From Thermogemmatispora sp042408965 (GTDB taxonomy: Bacteria > Chloroflexota > Ktedonobacteria > Ktedonobacterales > Ktedonobacteraceae): a stretch of DNA of 64,000 bases. The notes below the pieces were generated by a model that was not told where the DNA came from, did no database searches, and was given only the letters and a program-made list of their open reading frames with translations. Numbering within the stretch: the stretch's first letter is position 1; each line of letters starts with the position of its first letter. The position numbers and the translations under genes were made by a program. The DNA lies in NCBI GenBank assembly GCA_042408965.1, contig JBHOQN010000156.1, positions 15,281 through 79,280 on the forward strand, in the 5' to 3' direction. Shown piece by piece: positions 1 to 8,452 of this stretch.

Positions 1-375
1 GATCTGGAGCTCTCGGGGCCAGATGAGATCTTGCCTGGCATCGTCTGCGAGGCCGCTGGAGGTCACACTGAAGGCTCAATGAACATCAAGGTCCAGACCC
101 GTGAGGGAGTAGCATGTATATGCGGTGATGTGATATACGACATCCATAACCAACTTGTCGAGCCACACTATCAAGTGCTGGCCTTCCAACCAGCGCCCAC
201 CGGTAATCATGGCACCTCGAAACGGCAAGAGAGTGCAGCGGCCAAAAAAGCTCTCAGCTCTGGTGTCTTTCTACTCCCGATGCACGATCGTCCGGCCAAA
301 GTTGAGCACTCGCGCGTCGTGGGACGCCTGCACGACTCCGTACCTGGTCCGGTCACACCCATAGAACGTTCCTGA
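1..375 (+). CDS. Metallo-beta-lactamase-fold hydrolase, C-terminal part (5' end outside window)
   Basis: The reading frame is open from base 1 and ends at a TAA/TGA-bounded stop at 375, so only about 124 C-terminal residues are present. The visible part has the late metallo-beta-lactamase features: a GGHTEGS block (metal-binding His), an ICGDVIYD block (bridging Asp) and a terminal LPMHDRP segment that would supply the last His. The fold family covers lactonases, glyoxalase II-like and phosphodiesterase-like enzymes, and the substrate cannot be told from this fragment. It converges on the phosphonate operon and is separated from it by a hairpin, so it is probably transcribed independently. 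An internal ATG at 31 is not a credible start because the conserved domain extends upstream of it. Confidence 0.72.
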   Translation, partial: DLELSGPDEILPGIVCEAAGGHTEGSMNIKVQTREGVACICGDVIYDIHNQLVEPHYQVLAFQPAPTGNHGTSKRQESAAAKKALSSGVFLLPMHDRPAKVEHSRVVGRLHDSVPGPVTPIERS

Positions 376-418
376 GCGCCAGACTGTCTCGTATTCCCTC
401 TCCCTTGCACCGAAAACG

Positions 419-465
419 CCGCTTGCTGAACGAGAGAAGTGAGTACTCTCCCGTTCAGCAAGCGG
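419..465. terminator. Hairpin between convergent genes
   Basis: Perfect 14-bp inverted repeat: arms at 419-432 and 452-465 (CCGCTTGCTGAACG and its complement) with a 19-nt loop. It lies between the stop of the metallo-beta-lactamase gene (375) and the stop of the convergent phosphonopyruvate decarboxylase gene (533), the position expected of a bidirectional terminator. A T-tract is weak on either side, so it may act as a stem barrier rather than a textbook intrinsic terminator. Confidence 0.6.
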
Positions 466-532
466 TCAGGTTGTCTCTTAGTCTTAGGGCTGTGTTCCCC
501 TCGAGGTGAAGTGTCCCTTCCTGCCTTTCCTG

Positions 533-1699
533 CTAGCGTCGCTTCTCTCGCGGATACTCCTGGAGAAGGGAGCTGCTCTCTTGCAGGAAATACATGAAAT
601 TCTTTTTGTTCTCCTGGGGGCCGAGGGTTGGTCGTCCCAGGTCAGCGCGGGCCCCTGGCCTGACTCGTACCTCGAGCAGAGCTGGTCCCTCAGCCGCCCG
701 TAGCGCATCTAGCTGCTCAATTAGCTCCTCGGCTGTCGCAGCGCGAGAAGCGCTTTTATAGCCGCAGGCCAGCGCCAGTGCCACGAGGTCAATAGTGAAG
801 CCCGCTGTAGGCTGACCGCCCACCGAATCATGAACCCCATTATTGAGCACCACATGTTTGAAGTGTGGCACGGGCTGGCTGCCGATCGTGCTCAGCGCTC
901 CCATATGCATGATCAGCGCTCCATCTCCGTCCAGGCAGTAGACGGCCTTTGTGTGCTGACTGAGCGCGATGCCGAGCGCGATCTGCGAAGCGTGCCCCAT
1001 CGATCCCACCGTGAAAAAGTCCTGGCCGAGCTGGCCCTTCTCCCGGCGCCACTCGAACAGCTCGCGTGAAGCCTTGCCCGTCGTGGCAACAACGGCCTCG
1101 TTTGGCCTGGTCCACTGTGCGAAGAGGCTGACCGCCTCTTCGCGTGTCATGGGATAGACCACGGAGTCTGATCTGTAAGGAGTGTAATGTTCAAACGTGC
1201 CGTCCCGTACGACCAGGGCGTAGGGATGGTCGTATCTGCGCAGGACACGCACGGCCTCCCTGAGTGCTTCAAAAGCGGCCGGAGGCTGCTGCGGCAGAAT
1301 GTTGTAGTCGATTTCGAGCGTTTCCAGCAGTTGGAGCGTAATTCTCCCCTGTTTACTATGCTGGGGCTCGTCCTGCCTGCCAGGCTCACCCCGCCAGCCG
1401 ATGAGCAGCAGTACAGGGATGCGATAGACCGCTGGATCGATCAGCGAGGTCAGAGGATTAATGGCGTTTCCGAGACCCGAGTTCTGCATGTAGACCAGAG
1501 CAGGCTGCCCGGTCGCCAGGTAGTAACCGCAGGCCAGCGCCACGGCGTTCCCCTCATTGGCAGCAATAACATGGCGTTCGGGTACTGCGCGGTCTGCCAG
1601 GCAGGCAGAGAAATCCTTCAGCAGGGAATCCGGGACCCCTGTAAAGAAGGTGATCTGGCTGGCGACAAGCATATCGTACCAGAGTTCGCAGGGTAGCAT
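533..1699 (-). CDS. aepY: Phosphonopyruvate decarboxylase
   Basis: ThDP-dependent enzyme that decarboxylates 3-phosphonopyruvate to phosphonoacetaldehyde, the step that pulls the unfavourable PEP mutase reaction forward. The 388-residue product starts at the ATG at 1699, preceded by AGGGG seven bases upstream; the ATG two codons earlier sits on top of that site. The N-terminal pyrimidine-binding half carries the catalytic Glu in ANEGNAVA (about residue 49), and the C-terminal half has the ThDP/Mg motif GDGALIMHMG followed by LNNG (residues about 258-287). Length and domain order fit AepY/Ppd proteins. It is the last gene of the aepX-mpnS-aepY operon; 36 bases separate it from mpnS. Confidence 0.93.
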   Translation of the reverse strand: MLPCELWYDMLVASQITFFTGVPDSLLKDFSACLADRAVPERHVIAANEGNAVALACGYYLATGQPALVYMQNSGLGNAINPLTSLIDPAVYRIPVLLLIGWRGEPGRQDEPQHSKQGRITLQLLETLEIDYNILPQQPPAAFEALREAVRVLRRYDHPYALVVRDGTFEHYTPYRSDSVVYPMTREEAVSLFAQWTRPNEAVVATTGKASRELFEWRREKGQLGQDFFTVGSMGHASQIALGIALSQHTKAVYCLDGDGALIMHMGALSTIGSQPVPHFKHVVLNNGVHDSVGGQPTAGFTIDLVALALACGYKSASRAATAEELIEQLDALRAAEGPALLEVRVRPGARADLGRPTLGPQENKKNFMYFLQESSSLLQEYPREKRR

Positions 1700-1734
1700 G
1701 GCCATTCCCCTTTCATCAGGCAAGCAGTTGACGC

Positions 1735-3126
1735 TCAAAACCAGCGCGTCTCCTCGCGCAGCACACGCTGCCGCCCCGCTGGACTGAAGCACGAGAACTC
1801 CTCCAGGGCGCTGGCGCTCAGGCCACCAGGGATGCGATACATCAGCAGCGAGGCTGGAACGCCGGGCTCCACTGACTCGAAGCGGTGGGGGACCAGCGGC
1901 CGAACATAGGCCGAGTCCTCAGCGTAGAGTGTGGTCTTGTGTTCCTCTCCCCAGATCAGACAGACGGGCGTTGTCCCATAGTTGAAAATGTATTCATGCA
2001 GGTGGTGCTGGAGAACGCTCCTGGCCGTGTCGTGCCCGCGCTCACCAAGGACACGGAGCGCAAAGCTTTTGTGATAGGGCTGATGTCTGCTGCGAGCCAG
2101 CTCGAATAGCTCATAGGCTGGCGTCTCCTCGTCGGGATAGTAGCGCTTCTGGGCAGCAGACGAGCGCACGACAACGACCTCTTCATCTGGTAGAAGAGGA
2201 GTGACCTGCAGGTCGAGAGGGCGGATATTGAGCGCAGCGGCCGTCAGCGCCAATTCCTCTTCTGTTGCGCCTCCCTCGCTCACCAGGAGATGAGCGCGTT
2301 CTGCCGGAACACCGGCCTTTGTCAGGCGTGCTATCAGTTGTGAAGTAGAAAGGGATTCAGCGGCGAGCTGGCGTTTCAGGAGAGAAACGAAGGCCTGCTT
2401 GGTGTTCCGTGGATCGGCCACGAGGTGCTCGATATGCTCAGGCTGGAGCAGAGCGAAATCCGAAAGGGAGCGGCGTACCTCACCCCCGTAGGTGACGGCG
2501 ATGATCAGTCCCAGTTGCTCGGAGTCACGGCTGGCGAACGTGTGGGGAGTGTAGGGAGTGATGAAGTTGGAATCCCCCGTGTTCAGTTCGGCGCAGTAGC
2601 GCTTGCCGCCACTCTCCCAGTAGAAATTGACCTGGCCGATGAAGAAAGTGCCCTGGAACAGCAGGTGACCCTTGTTATAGGCAACATCGGGGTTATAGGG
2701 GTCCCCGTTGTCCACCACACGTAGGGGCTGAATCCACTCTGGTTTGAAGGGGGCCAGGCGGCTCATAGCCGTGTCACGATATTCATAGAAGGGGGCCGGA
2801 TTGCCAGTGCGGTCAGGGCGTAGAAAGATGCGGCTCGACTCCTGCGATTGTTGTGCCCGGTAGATCTTGACGCCGTGATCGGTGTCGTCTTCTTCGAGCC
2901 AGAGGTCGTGTAGCGAAATCGGGTAGGCACGAGCCATCGCTACAAGGACGCTGCGTGCGGTCTCCAGTTCTGCTTCGCCGGAGATAACCGCCTGGATCTG
3001 GGTAGGATCTTTGCCCAGGTCGAGGGCCAGGGCTTCGACTGTGCGCTTTAAGTCATTCGCCTCGCTAAGAATGCGTGCGCCCAACGCTCGCAAGTAGTTG
3101 CGGTGCTGCTCCTGATCTACGGTCAT
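1735..3126 (-). CDS. mpnS: Methylphosphonate synthase / hydroxyethylphosphonate dioxygenase family cupin oxygenase, MPnS-type residues
   Basis: Non-heme iron oxygenase of 463 residues with the two-repeat HTH plus cupin layout of the HEPD/MPnS family. These enzymes act on 2-hydroxyethylphosphonate, giving hydroxymethylphosphonate (HEPD) or methylphosphonate (MPnS). The first cupin reads GHLLFQ (His154, Gln158) and the second NFITPYTPH (Ile189, His195). From family knowledge, MPnS uses a 2-His-1-Gln iron triad and has Ile where HEPD has its Glu ligand; spacing here matches the Nitrosopumilus enzyme residue for residue with an offset of five to six. Methylphosphonate synthase is therefore the better call, by inference. 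The start at 3126 has AAGGAG eight bases upstream. The gene lies between aepX and aepY. No phosphonoacetaldehyde reductase, needed to supply the substrate, is seen in the window. Confidence 0.8.
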   Translation of the reverse strand: MTVDQEQHRNYLRALGARILSEANDLKRTVEALALDLGKDPTQIQAVISGEAELETARSVLVAMARAYPISLHDLWLEEDDTDHGVKIYRAQQSQESSRIFLRPDRTGNPAPFYEYRDTAMSRLAPFKPEWIQPLRVVDNGDPYNPDVAYNKGHLLFQGTFFIGQVNFYWESGGKRYCAELNTGDSNFITPYTPHTFASRDSEQLGLIIAVTYGGEVRRSLSDFALLQPEHIEHLVADPRNTKQAFVSLLKRQLAAESLSTSQLIARLTKAGVPAERAHLLVSEGGATEEELALTAAALNIRPLDLQVTPLLPDEEVVVVRSSAAQKRYYPDEETPAYELFELARSRHQPYHKSFALRVLGERGHDTARSVLQHHLHEYIFNYGTTPVCLIWGEEHKTTLYAEDSAYVRPLVPHRFESVEPGVPASLLMYRIPGGLSASALEEFSCFSPAGRQRVLREETRWF

Positions 3127-3201
3127 TCTTAGTGCTCCTTGTAGTGAATCGTAGGGGTCGGAGTGGATCAGCGCTGCTGTTCCAACTGAGCCCAAGAGGA
3201 G

Positions 3202-4137
3202 TTACAACGTGCAAGAGTTGCTTGCACCATGGGCAGAGAGTGGTTTTCTGACGTGACGGCTGGGCCGGTGGGGGCTACGAAGGTGGAGCGGCTGGCCCAT
3301 ATGCTGTAGGGCGAAGATCTCCTGGACAGAGACCAGCTCCCCCTCGACGCTGCTCGCCCGCCCGCTCTGGGCGATCTGAGCAAAGACCTGCCGCATCGAT
3401 TTGACGGCGCTGCGCATCCCCTGATTCGCATAGATCACGATGCTGATTCCCAGGCGTTGCAGCTCCTCCTCGCTGACCGTGGAGTAGGTGGTTGGCACCA
3501 CGGCTATTGGCGTAGAACACGACCAGCGCTCCATGAAACGTGCAATCTCTATGGGGGTTGTGGCCTTCGAATGCACCAGAATCACGTCTGCTCCTGCCTC
3601 TGTATAGGCCTCCGCGCGCTCCAGTGCGGCTTCCAGACCCTCGCCGACAATGAACGCTTCTGTGCGGGCGATGACGACAAAGTTTGGATCGCGCTGCGCA
3701 TCTTTGGCCGCGCGAATCTTGCTGGTGAAGCGTTCTAGCGACTCGAGGTCCTGTGGTCCCTCCATAAAGCTATTCATTTTGGGAAAAACTTTATCTTCAA
3801 TGCACACAGCGGCGATGCGCATCCGTTCGTAGTGACGTACGAGATGGACGATATTGTATTCATCCCCATAGCCAGTGTCGCAATCAGCAATGATGGGGAT
3901 GGTCGTTACGAACTCCATCTGCGCCGCGGCTTCTAGGAACTCAGTCATAGTCACGATGCTGGCGTCAGGTAGGCCGTAGGAGGCTGAGATCTCCAGGCCA
4001 CTCGCCCAGATAGCCTCGAATCCTGCCTCTTCGACTAACTTGGCGCTCAGGCCATTGTGGGCTCCCATCGCTCTGACGATACGATTAGTGCTGAGCAGCG
4101 CGCGCAGCTGCCCAGCTTTGGTCATGCTGATTCCCAT
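3202..4137 (-). CDS. aepX: Phosphoenolpyruvate mutase
   Basis: Committed enzyme of phosphonate biosynthesis, forming the C-P bond by rearranging PEP to 3-phosphonopyruvate. The 311-residue product belongs to the isocitrate lyase/PEP mutase superfamily and carries the diagnostic motif EDKVFPKMNSF (residues 114-124), which separates PEP mutase from lyases with KKCGH-type motifs, and the metal-binding DCDTGYGD near residue 85. The ATG at 4137 is chosen because AGGAG sits ten bases upstream; a TTG three codons earlier would abut that site. The last 30 or so residues are rich in Arg/His/Ser and do not look like a normal PEP mutase C-terminus, so a late frameshift is possible. First gene of the three-gene phosphonate operon. 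Confidence 0.93.
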   Translation of the reverse strand: MGISMTKAGQLRALLSTNRIVRAMGAHNGLSAKLVEEAGFEAIWASGLEISASYGLPDASIVTMTEFLEAAAQMEFVTTIPIIADCDTGYGDEYNIVHLVRHYERMRIAAVCIEDKVFPKMNSFMEGPQDLESLERFTSKIRAAKDAQRDPNFVVIARTEAFIVGEGLEAALERAEAYTEAGADVILVHSKATTPIEIARFMERWSCSTPIAVVPTTYSTVSEEELQRLGISIVIYANQGMRSAVKSMRQVFAQIAQSGRASSVEGELVSVQEIFALQHMGQPLHLRSPHRPSRHVRKPLSAHGASNSCTL

Positions 4138-5012
4138 GTCTGTCAAGCTCCTTTGCAGCTAGATCGCCAGCGACGTCGTGCGTTCCCCATCTGCCTGCAT
4201 GGGCGCTCTGGTTCCTGTCCAGTTCGCCTGCTTCTCGTGACGGAGCCACCTCCATGCGCTGCTATACCCAGCGGATAAGTTAGCGCTGGTCAGGATGAAA
4301 AAACATGCCAGCCACTTGTGACCCTCTTCAGAAACTACGATGCCTGGCTGGAAGGGATTCGGGGATCTTCATGCCTGGCGTTTCACTAATGAAAGGATAA
4401 CAAGAGGTTGGCCTGTCATCCCTGTCGTTGCATCGATGGGGTGCGAATGCCGCACCTGGTTTGCAGATGTAAGAAGCAGTGTCAGCTTGATAGAAAGTAT
4501 AAATGCTCAGTCCTGAAGAAAGGATGGACTTTTACAGGATCGCATGGTACATTTCCTGGCTTTGCGGGAGCGGAGCTCGCTCTTCTCTTGCCCTCTGAGC
4601 GGCTCGCCCCGACGCTTAGCAACCTAGGGAGCCGAAGGGAGACGATTCACTCGCTAGATGATTCTCAGTTGCTTACCGCTAGCCGAGACTATCGCATTGC
4701 TCTTATGGGTACCTTCAGGCATACTCTGCTCAGACTGCAATCGACCGCGATCGGAAAGACGCCAGCGCGGGCTCGCGGTCTGCTGTCCTATCTTAGGAAC
4801 GACCGGACATATCTATGTCTGCTCTCCAGGAAGGAGGTGGTGCGTACCGGGGTGTTTAAGAGCAGAGCATGGCGCTCTACTGCTTCCGGTGAGCTGGAGG
4901 CTTGCGTTGACCCCTGAATACGAGAGAAAAGCAGGATCGAATCCGCATGGGCACAGCGCGTGTATCTGCTGAGTCGGCCGTTATCCTTACATATTGAAAA
5001 GGAGGATTTGTC
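4138..5012. other. Intergenic region between divergent aepX and YaaH transporter genes
   Basis: About 875 bases with no supported gene. A 169-codon frame at 4408-4917 has unconvincing composition, no good ribosome-binding site and no recognisable domain, so it is left out. The region must hold the promoters for aepX (leftward) and the transporter (rightward). AT-richer patches occur near 4300-4320 and 4485-4505, but I could not find a -35/-10 pair with good spacing. A clear AAAAGGAGG ribosome-binding site precedes the transporter start at 5013. Confidence 0.4.
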
Positions 5013-5657
5013 ATGGCTCGCGTCGTAACAGAGCAATCCACACCTGTAACCGCTCCTGCTACTATTGCTAACCCTGCACCACTCGGGCTGAGCGGTTTCG
5101 CTGTGACAACCTTTGTACTCAGTGCGAACGCTGCCGGCTTCTACAAGGCGCCGTACATTGTCCTTGGTCTGGCCGTCTTTTACGGCGGGCTGATGCAGAT
5201 CATCGCTGGCATCCATGCCTTTAGGGTCGGCAACACCTTCGCTTGCACGGCCTTCTGCTCCTATGCCGCCTTCTGGCTCTCGTTTGCCGCGCTCTTCATT
5301 CCTGGCTTTGGTGTGATGGCCGGCTACACCAGCCCGAAAGGGGCGTTCCAGGGTGCCGACTTTGATGTCGCACTGGGGATCTACATGCTTGCCTGGGCTG
5401 TTTTTACCGCCTATGTTTTCGTTGCTTCCTTCAAAACCAACTGGGTCCTGGTGACAGCCTTCTTGCTGGCGTTGCTGACCTTCCTGGCTTTCGGGGCTGC
5501 TTATCTGATGCTGGGCAACGGGATGGATGGCAGCCTGATGCTGAAGATTGGTGGCTGGCTGGGGATCGCTCTGGCCGCCTCTGCCTGGTACGGGGCTGCC
5601 GCCTTCCTGCTGGCGGAGATGGGTTCCTTTAATCTCCCTATCGGCCCGCTCTCCTGA
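5013..5657 (+). CDS. GPR1/FUN34/YaaH family acetate/succinate transporter
   Basis: Integral membrane protein of 214 residues with six predicted transmembrane helices. The family signature NPAPLGLSGFA lies at about residues 21-31, just before helix 1, as in SatP/YaaH acetate-succinate channels. The start is fixed by AAAAGGAGG eight bases upstream. Known members move small monocarboxylates across the cytoplasmic membrane. In this neighbourhood, with propionate and acetyl-CoA enzymes on the same contig, uptake of acetate or propionate is a reasonable inference, but the substrate cannot be read from sequence. Confidence 0.87.
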   Translation: MARVVTEQSTPVTAPATIANPAPLGLSGFAVTTFVLSANAAGFYKAPYIVLGLAVFYGGLMQIIAGIHAFRVGNTFACTAFCSYAAFWLSFAALFIPGFGVMAGYTSPKGAFQGADFDVALGIYMLAWAVFTAYVFVASFKTNWVLVTAFLLALLTFLAFGAAYLMLGNGMDGSLMLKIGGWLGIALAASAWYGAAAFLLAEMGSFNLPIGPLS

Positions 5658-5854
5658 CTTTCCCACCTCTGTGGGGGACGCTTGGCGCAGCGGCTGGCTC
5701 TCCACTCCAGCCGCTGCTGATCGATTTTTGCGCTCGGCCGCTCTTCTATCTACAGGCGTTGACTCTGGCAGACCAGATACTGTCCTGGCTTACTGTCGGC
5801 CGGCAGTCCGGTCATCCTATCTATAGGAGCTTGGCTTTTGTGAGGAGTTTCAGT

Positions 5855-6442
5855 ATGAGCACTGCTGCTGATCAGAGCCTGTCCAGTCGGCATAGAGTGA
5901 GGCTTCCTCTCGCTGCTGACGCTGAGGATTCCGCCAACACTGGTAGTCCGTGTAACCAACTGGTCGTCTATCCCGGCACCAGGAAGGGCCATCGACCATT
6001 CATCGTCATTGTTGATCGCTCGCGAACACTGCGTAAGGTTGTAGAGATCGTCCTGGCCCGTGCAGGCTACGAGGTGGCAGGCTTTTCCAGTGGCGTTTCC
6101 GCCCTCTCCTGGCTTGTGGCCACCCGTGGGCGTCTTCCCCAGCTCATTTTTGTCGATAGCGAGCTGTCAGGGGTCAGCGCCTATCAGTTCGTCAGGCGTT
6201 CTCGCGCGATTCCCTATTGTGCGCGTGCGGCCTTCGTGGTGCTCTCGCGTCGCGAGACGCTGCTTGGAAAGCTGAGAGCTGGCTTGGTTGGTGCTCAAGA
6301 GATCGTTTCTAAGCCGTTCAGAACCCAGGATCTGCTCGACCTTGTCAGGCGCTATGTTGGGCCGGGCGATCCCACTGCTCCAGGTCTGGTCTGGGAAATG
6401 GATGAGGTGGATGTTGCTGACGATTCTTTAGGCTCTGCCTAG
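5855..6442 (+). CDS. Stand-alone response-regulator receiver protein
   Basis: 195-residue protein: about 50 variable N-terminal residues, then a CheY-like receiver domain (FIVIVDRSRTLRKVVE at its start, the phospho-acceptor Asp in LIFVDSELSG, and the conserved Lys in VSKPFRTQDLL). There is no DNA-binding or enzymatic output domain, only an acidic 25-residue tail. The start at 5855 has GAGGAG seven bases upstream; the open frame continues further upstream without a ribosome-binding site. No histidine kinase lies nearby, so the partner is unknown. Single-domain receivers usually act through protein contacts in phosphorelays or motility systems. Confidence 0.8.
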   Translation: MSTAADQSLSSRHRVRLPLAADAEDSANTGSPCNQLVVYPGTRKGHRPFIVIVDRSRTLRKVVEIVLARAGYEVAGFSSGVSALSWLVATRGRLPQLIFVDSELSGVSAYQFVRRSRAIPYCARAAFVVLSRRETLLGKLRAGLVGAQEIVSKPFRTQDLLDLVRRYVGPGDPTAPGLVWEMDEVDVADDSLGSA

Positions 6443-6477
6443 ATCCGCTCACCTTCGCTTGCCCACTCGCTATGGTA

Positions 6478-6522
6478 GCAGGATCTTTGCCCAGGTTGAG
6501 GGCCAGGACCTCGACTATGCTG
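6478..6522 (-). pseudogene. Stray fragment resembling the N-terminal coding region of mpnS
   Basis: Bases 6480-6520 match 3005-3045 inside mpnS at about 37 of 41 positions. Read on the minus strand they encode VEVLALNLGKDP, against VEALALDLGKDP in MpnS. The match lies in a short spacer between the receiver gene and the permease stop, and no further mpnS sequence is visible on either side. It looks like the remnant of a duplicated or displaced mpnS-like gene, although a short conserved HTH segment from another lost gene is an alternative. Confidence 0.5.
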
Positions 6523-6525
6523 CCC

Positions 6526-8163
6526 TTAGCAGTAAGGCCCGTGCTCTGAACTCGTTGCTGGGCCACTGGCCCCCTTATGGGTTTTGGAGAAAGGACGCTG
6601 ACGCAGCAGTGGTGGAGCGGTGCCGATCAGCAGGGCTGCTGCGCCGAAGGCACACAGTCGTTCAAGTGGGTTGATCCAGATACTGAGGCCATGAATGAAA
6701 AGATAGCCGACAAAAAGTAAGAACAGACTGCTTGTGAAGATGGGGTGGCCCAGAAAGGCATAGATGGTCGCGCGAGCCTGGCCGCCTCTGCGACGGCTGG
6801 CCAGAAGAAGGGCGACCGGGATGATGCCAGCAAAAATGGGGCCAGTGATAACCCCTGCGATGCTAAAGGGGTGTGAGAATGACTGGGTACCACTCACCAG
6901 AAGCATCTCCGCGCATGCGAGGATGCAGAGTAGCGGGCTGAGTGAGAGCAGGAAGCGCCCTTTCTCGTTGTAGAGAATCTCTCCGAGATGCGCTACGATG
7001 CCTGGGCGCCCAGATGACTGCTGCGAGAGAGAAAGACTTCGCTGTGGCAGCAGATCATGCACCAGTTGCGAGAGGACGGAGGCCTCTCTCAGCGAGCCCA
7101 CTCCCAGGCTGATCACCAGCAGCAAGCTGCCCAGTGCTCCCGCTAGGGGCCCATGTTGCTGGTGAAGCAGGCTCAACACGGTCCCGCTATAGGTTGAGAG
7201 CAGGCTGGGGGCAAAGGCAGCTCCCGTTCCTAGGACCCAGATGCTCCACAGGAGAATCATGCCAGCAGTGCCAGCGATGGTGCCCCTCACCAACGAGCGG
7301 GCGTCGGGGTCGCGTGGGAGGATGTTGCCGGCAACCTGCGTGATAAGCTTGTGCTGTGCGGTATAAGCGAGGTAGATCACTCCGAAAGCGCCAAAGCGCG
7401 TCATGTCTAGCCTTTGCCCGTTGCTTGCCAGAGGGGTCACGAGGATGTATTGCAGATGGAGATGTGTCAGGGCGATCGCCGTCAGTGCCAGCAGCAGCAG
7501 AATCTGTGCCGCTCCCAGCAGGAGCATGGCTCCCAGGGGAAGCTTCAGCGAGCCATGTGCCAGCACTACTGCTCCAATGAGAAAGACTGTGACGACCCAG
7601 ATGACCGCGGGCAGTCCCGTAAGGTCCGCCAGCGTCGTTGCGATACCGATGTAGACCGAGAGGAGCGCGAGAAAGGAGCCGATGCCTAGTGATAGTGTGA
7701 AGAGGAAGGTCCCGATCTGTCCTATGTAACAGGCAATCAGCTTGCCGATAAAGGTCTGACCGTGATAGATCGTGCTGCCGCGTGCGAGGGCTTCGATGAC
7801 ACAAAGAATGGTCAGGGTGTTGCAGAGGCCGAAGAGGAGAATCAGAGCCAGACCTGGCAGGACACCGATCGCCGCCACGGCCGTGGGAAAGGCCAGCACA
7901 GCTGAGGAGGTATTCAGGGTAAGGGTAAGCAAGCAGGCTGCCCAGAATGGGGGAAGCGATGCGAGCCAGCGTTCCAGGCGGTCCCCAGTGTGGACCAGCT
8001 GACAGGACGCTCGGAGCCACCAGCCGGGACGCCTACGCGGAGATCTGGCGTTCTGGCTCTGTCCACGCTCCTGGCGGAAGAGGGACGTCTGGTGCGCCCT
8101 CCGAGGTGCTGCTCTGACCGATGTGCAGGAGAGAGGGGTTCTGGCTGGCTCTATAGAGAACAT
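6526..8163 (-). CDS. Amino-acid permease-like integral membrane protein
   Basis: 545-residue protein with an Arg-rich N-terminal tail of about 65 residues followed by ten to twelve hydrophobic helices in the pattern of the APC superfamily (aromatic/hydroxy amino-acid permease or SLC38-like families). Helix 1 contains TLNTSSAVLAFPTA, the broken-helix region that binds substrate in that fold. The start at 8163 has AAGGAAG five bases upstream; the frame extends upstream but without conserved sequence. It lies downstream of the prp operon and a strong hairpin, so it is probably separately expressed. The transported amino acid is unknown. Confidence 0.7.
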   Translation of the reverse strand: MFSIEPARTPLSCTSVRAAPRRAHQTSLFRQERGQSQNARSPRRRPGWWLRASCQLVHTGDRLERWLASLPPFWAACLLTLTLNTSSAVLAFPTAVAAIGVLPGLALILLFGLCNTLTILCVIEALARGSTIYHGQTFIGKLIACYIGQIGTFLFTLSLGIGSFLALLSVYIGIATTLADLTGLPAVIWVVTVFLIGAVVLAHGSLKLPLGAMLLLGAAQILLLLALTAIALTHLHLQYILVTPLASNGQRLDMTRFGAFGVIYLAYTAQHKLITQVAGNILPRDPDARSLVRGTIAGTAGMILLWSIWVLGTGAAFAPSLLSTYSGTVLSLLHQQHGPLAGALGSLLLVISLGVGSLREASVLSQLVHDLLPQRSLSLSQQSSGRPGIVAHLGEILYNEKGRFLLSLSPLLCILACAEMLLVSGTQSFSHPFSIAGVITGPIFAGIIPVALLLASRRRGGQARATIYAFLGHPIFTSSLFLLFVGYLFIHGLSIWINPLERLCAFGAAALLIGTAPPLLRQRPFSKTHKGASGPATSSEHGPYC

Positions 8164-8368
8164 AGTCACTTCCTTATTTATGTATGCAAGCACCGTTCTG
8201 TTGCCCATCAGATCGGAGCGATCGGCGAGAGGGAGAGAGCGGCACCGCAGATTGAAGATGTCCGTCGCTCTCAGGATAGAAGAGGATTGCAGCGGCCTCA
8301 AGGGATTTTTATGGACCGTGTCGTCATCTTTTGCGGCTCTTTGCTGCGTGTTCAGCATCGCGCGGGAG

Positions 8369-8421
8369 AGGGTCCTTCGACGTCACCTCGACGCAGGAGT
8401 GGAGTGACGTCGAAGGACCCT
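8369..8421 (-). terminator. 18-bp perfect inverted repeat downstream of the prp operon
   Basis: Arms at 8369-8386 and 8404-8421 (AGGGTCCTTCGACGTCAC and its exact complement) enclose a 17-nt loop. It lies 31 bases beyond the stop of the cupin gene, the last gene of the leftward prp operon, and 206 bases upstream of the permease start. Position favours a terminator for the operon. The absence of a T-run means factor-dependent termination or an RNA-stabilising role is also possible. Confidence 0.5.
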
Positions 8422-8452
8422 GTAGATCTCAGATCAGAGAGAAAGAGGGGCG

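Noticed and set aside
1706..1792. N-terminal extension of phosphonopyruvate decarboxylase up to 1792
   Set aside because: Overlaps the end of mpnS, has no ribosome-binding site, and the conserved family start is at 1699.
4408..4917. 169-codon frame in the gap between aepX and the YaaH gene
   Set aside because: No domain, Cys/Arg-rich uneven composition, no good ribosome-binding site, and overlap with other frames on both strands.
4788..5705. 305-codon minus-strand frame covering the YaaH transporter
   Set aside because: Hydrophilic, Gln/Gly/Glu-rich antisense of a membrane-protein gene that has a strong signature and start on the plus strand.
7187..8020. 277-codon frame inside the permease gene
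   Set aside because: Out-of-frame shadow of the permease with repetitive Arg/Ser/Pro composition typical of GC-rich shadows.
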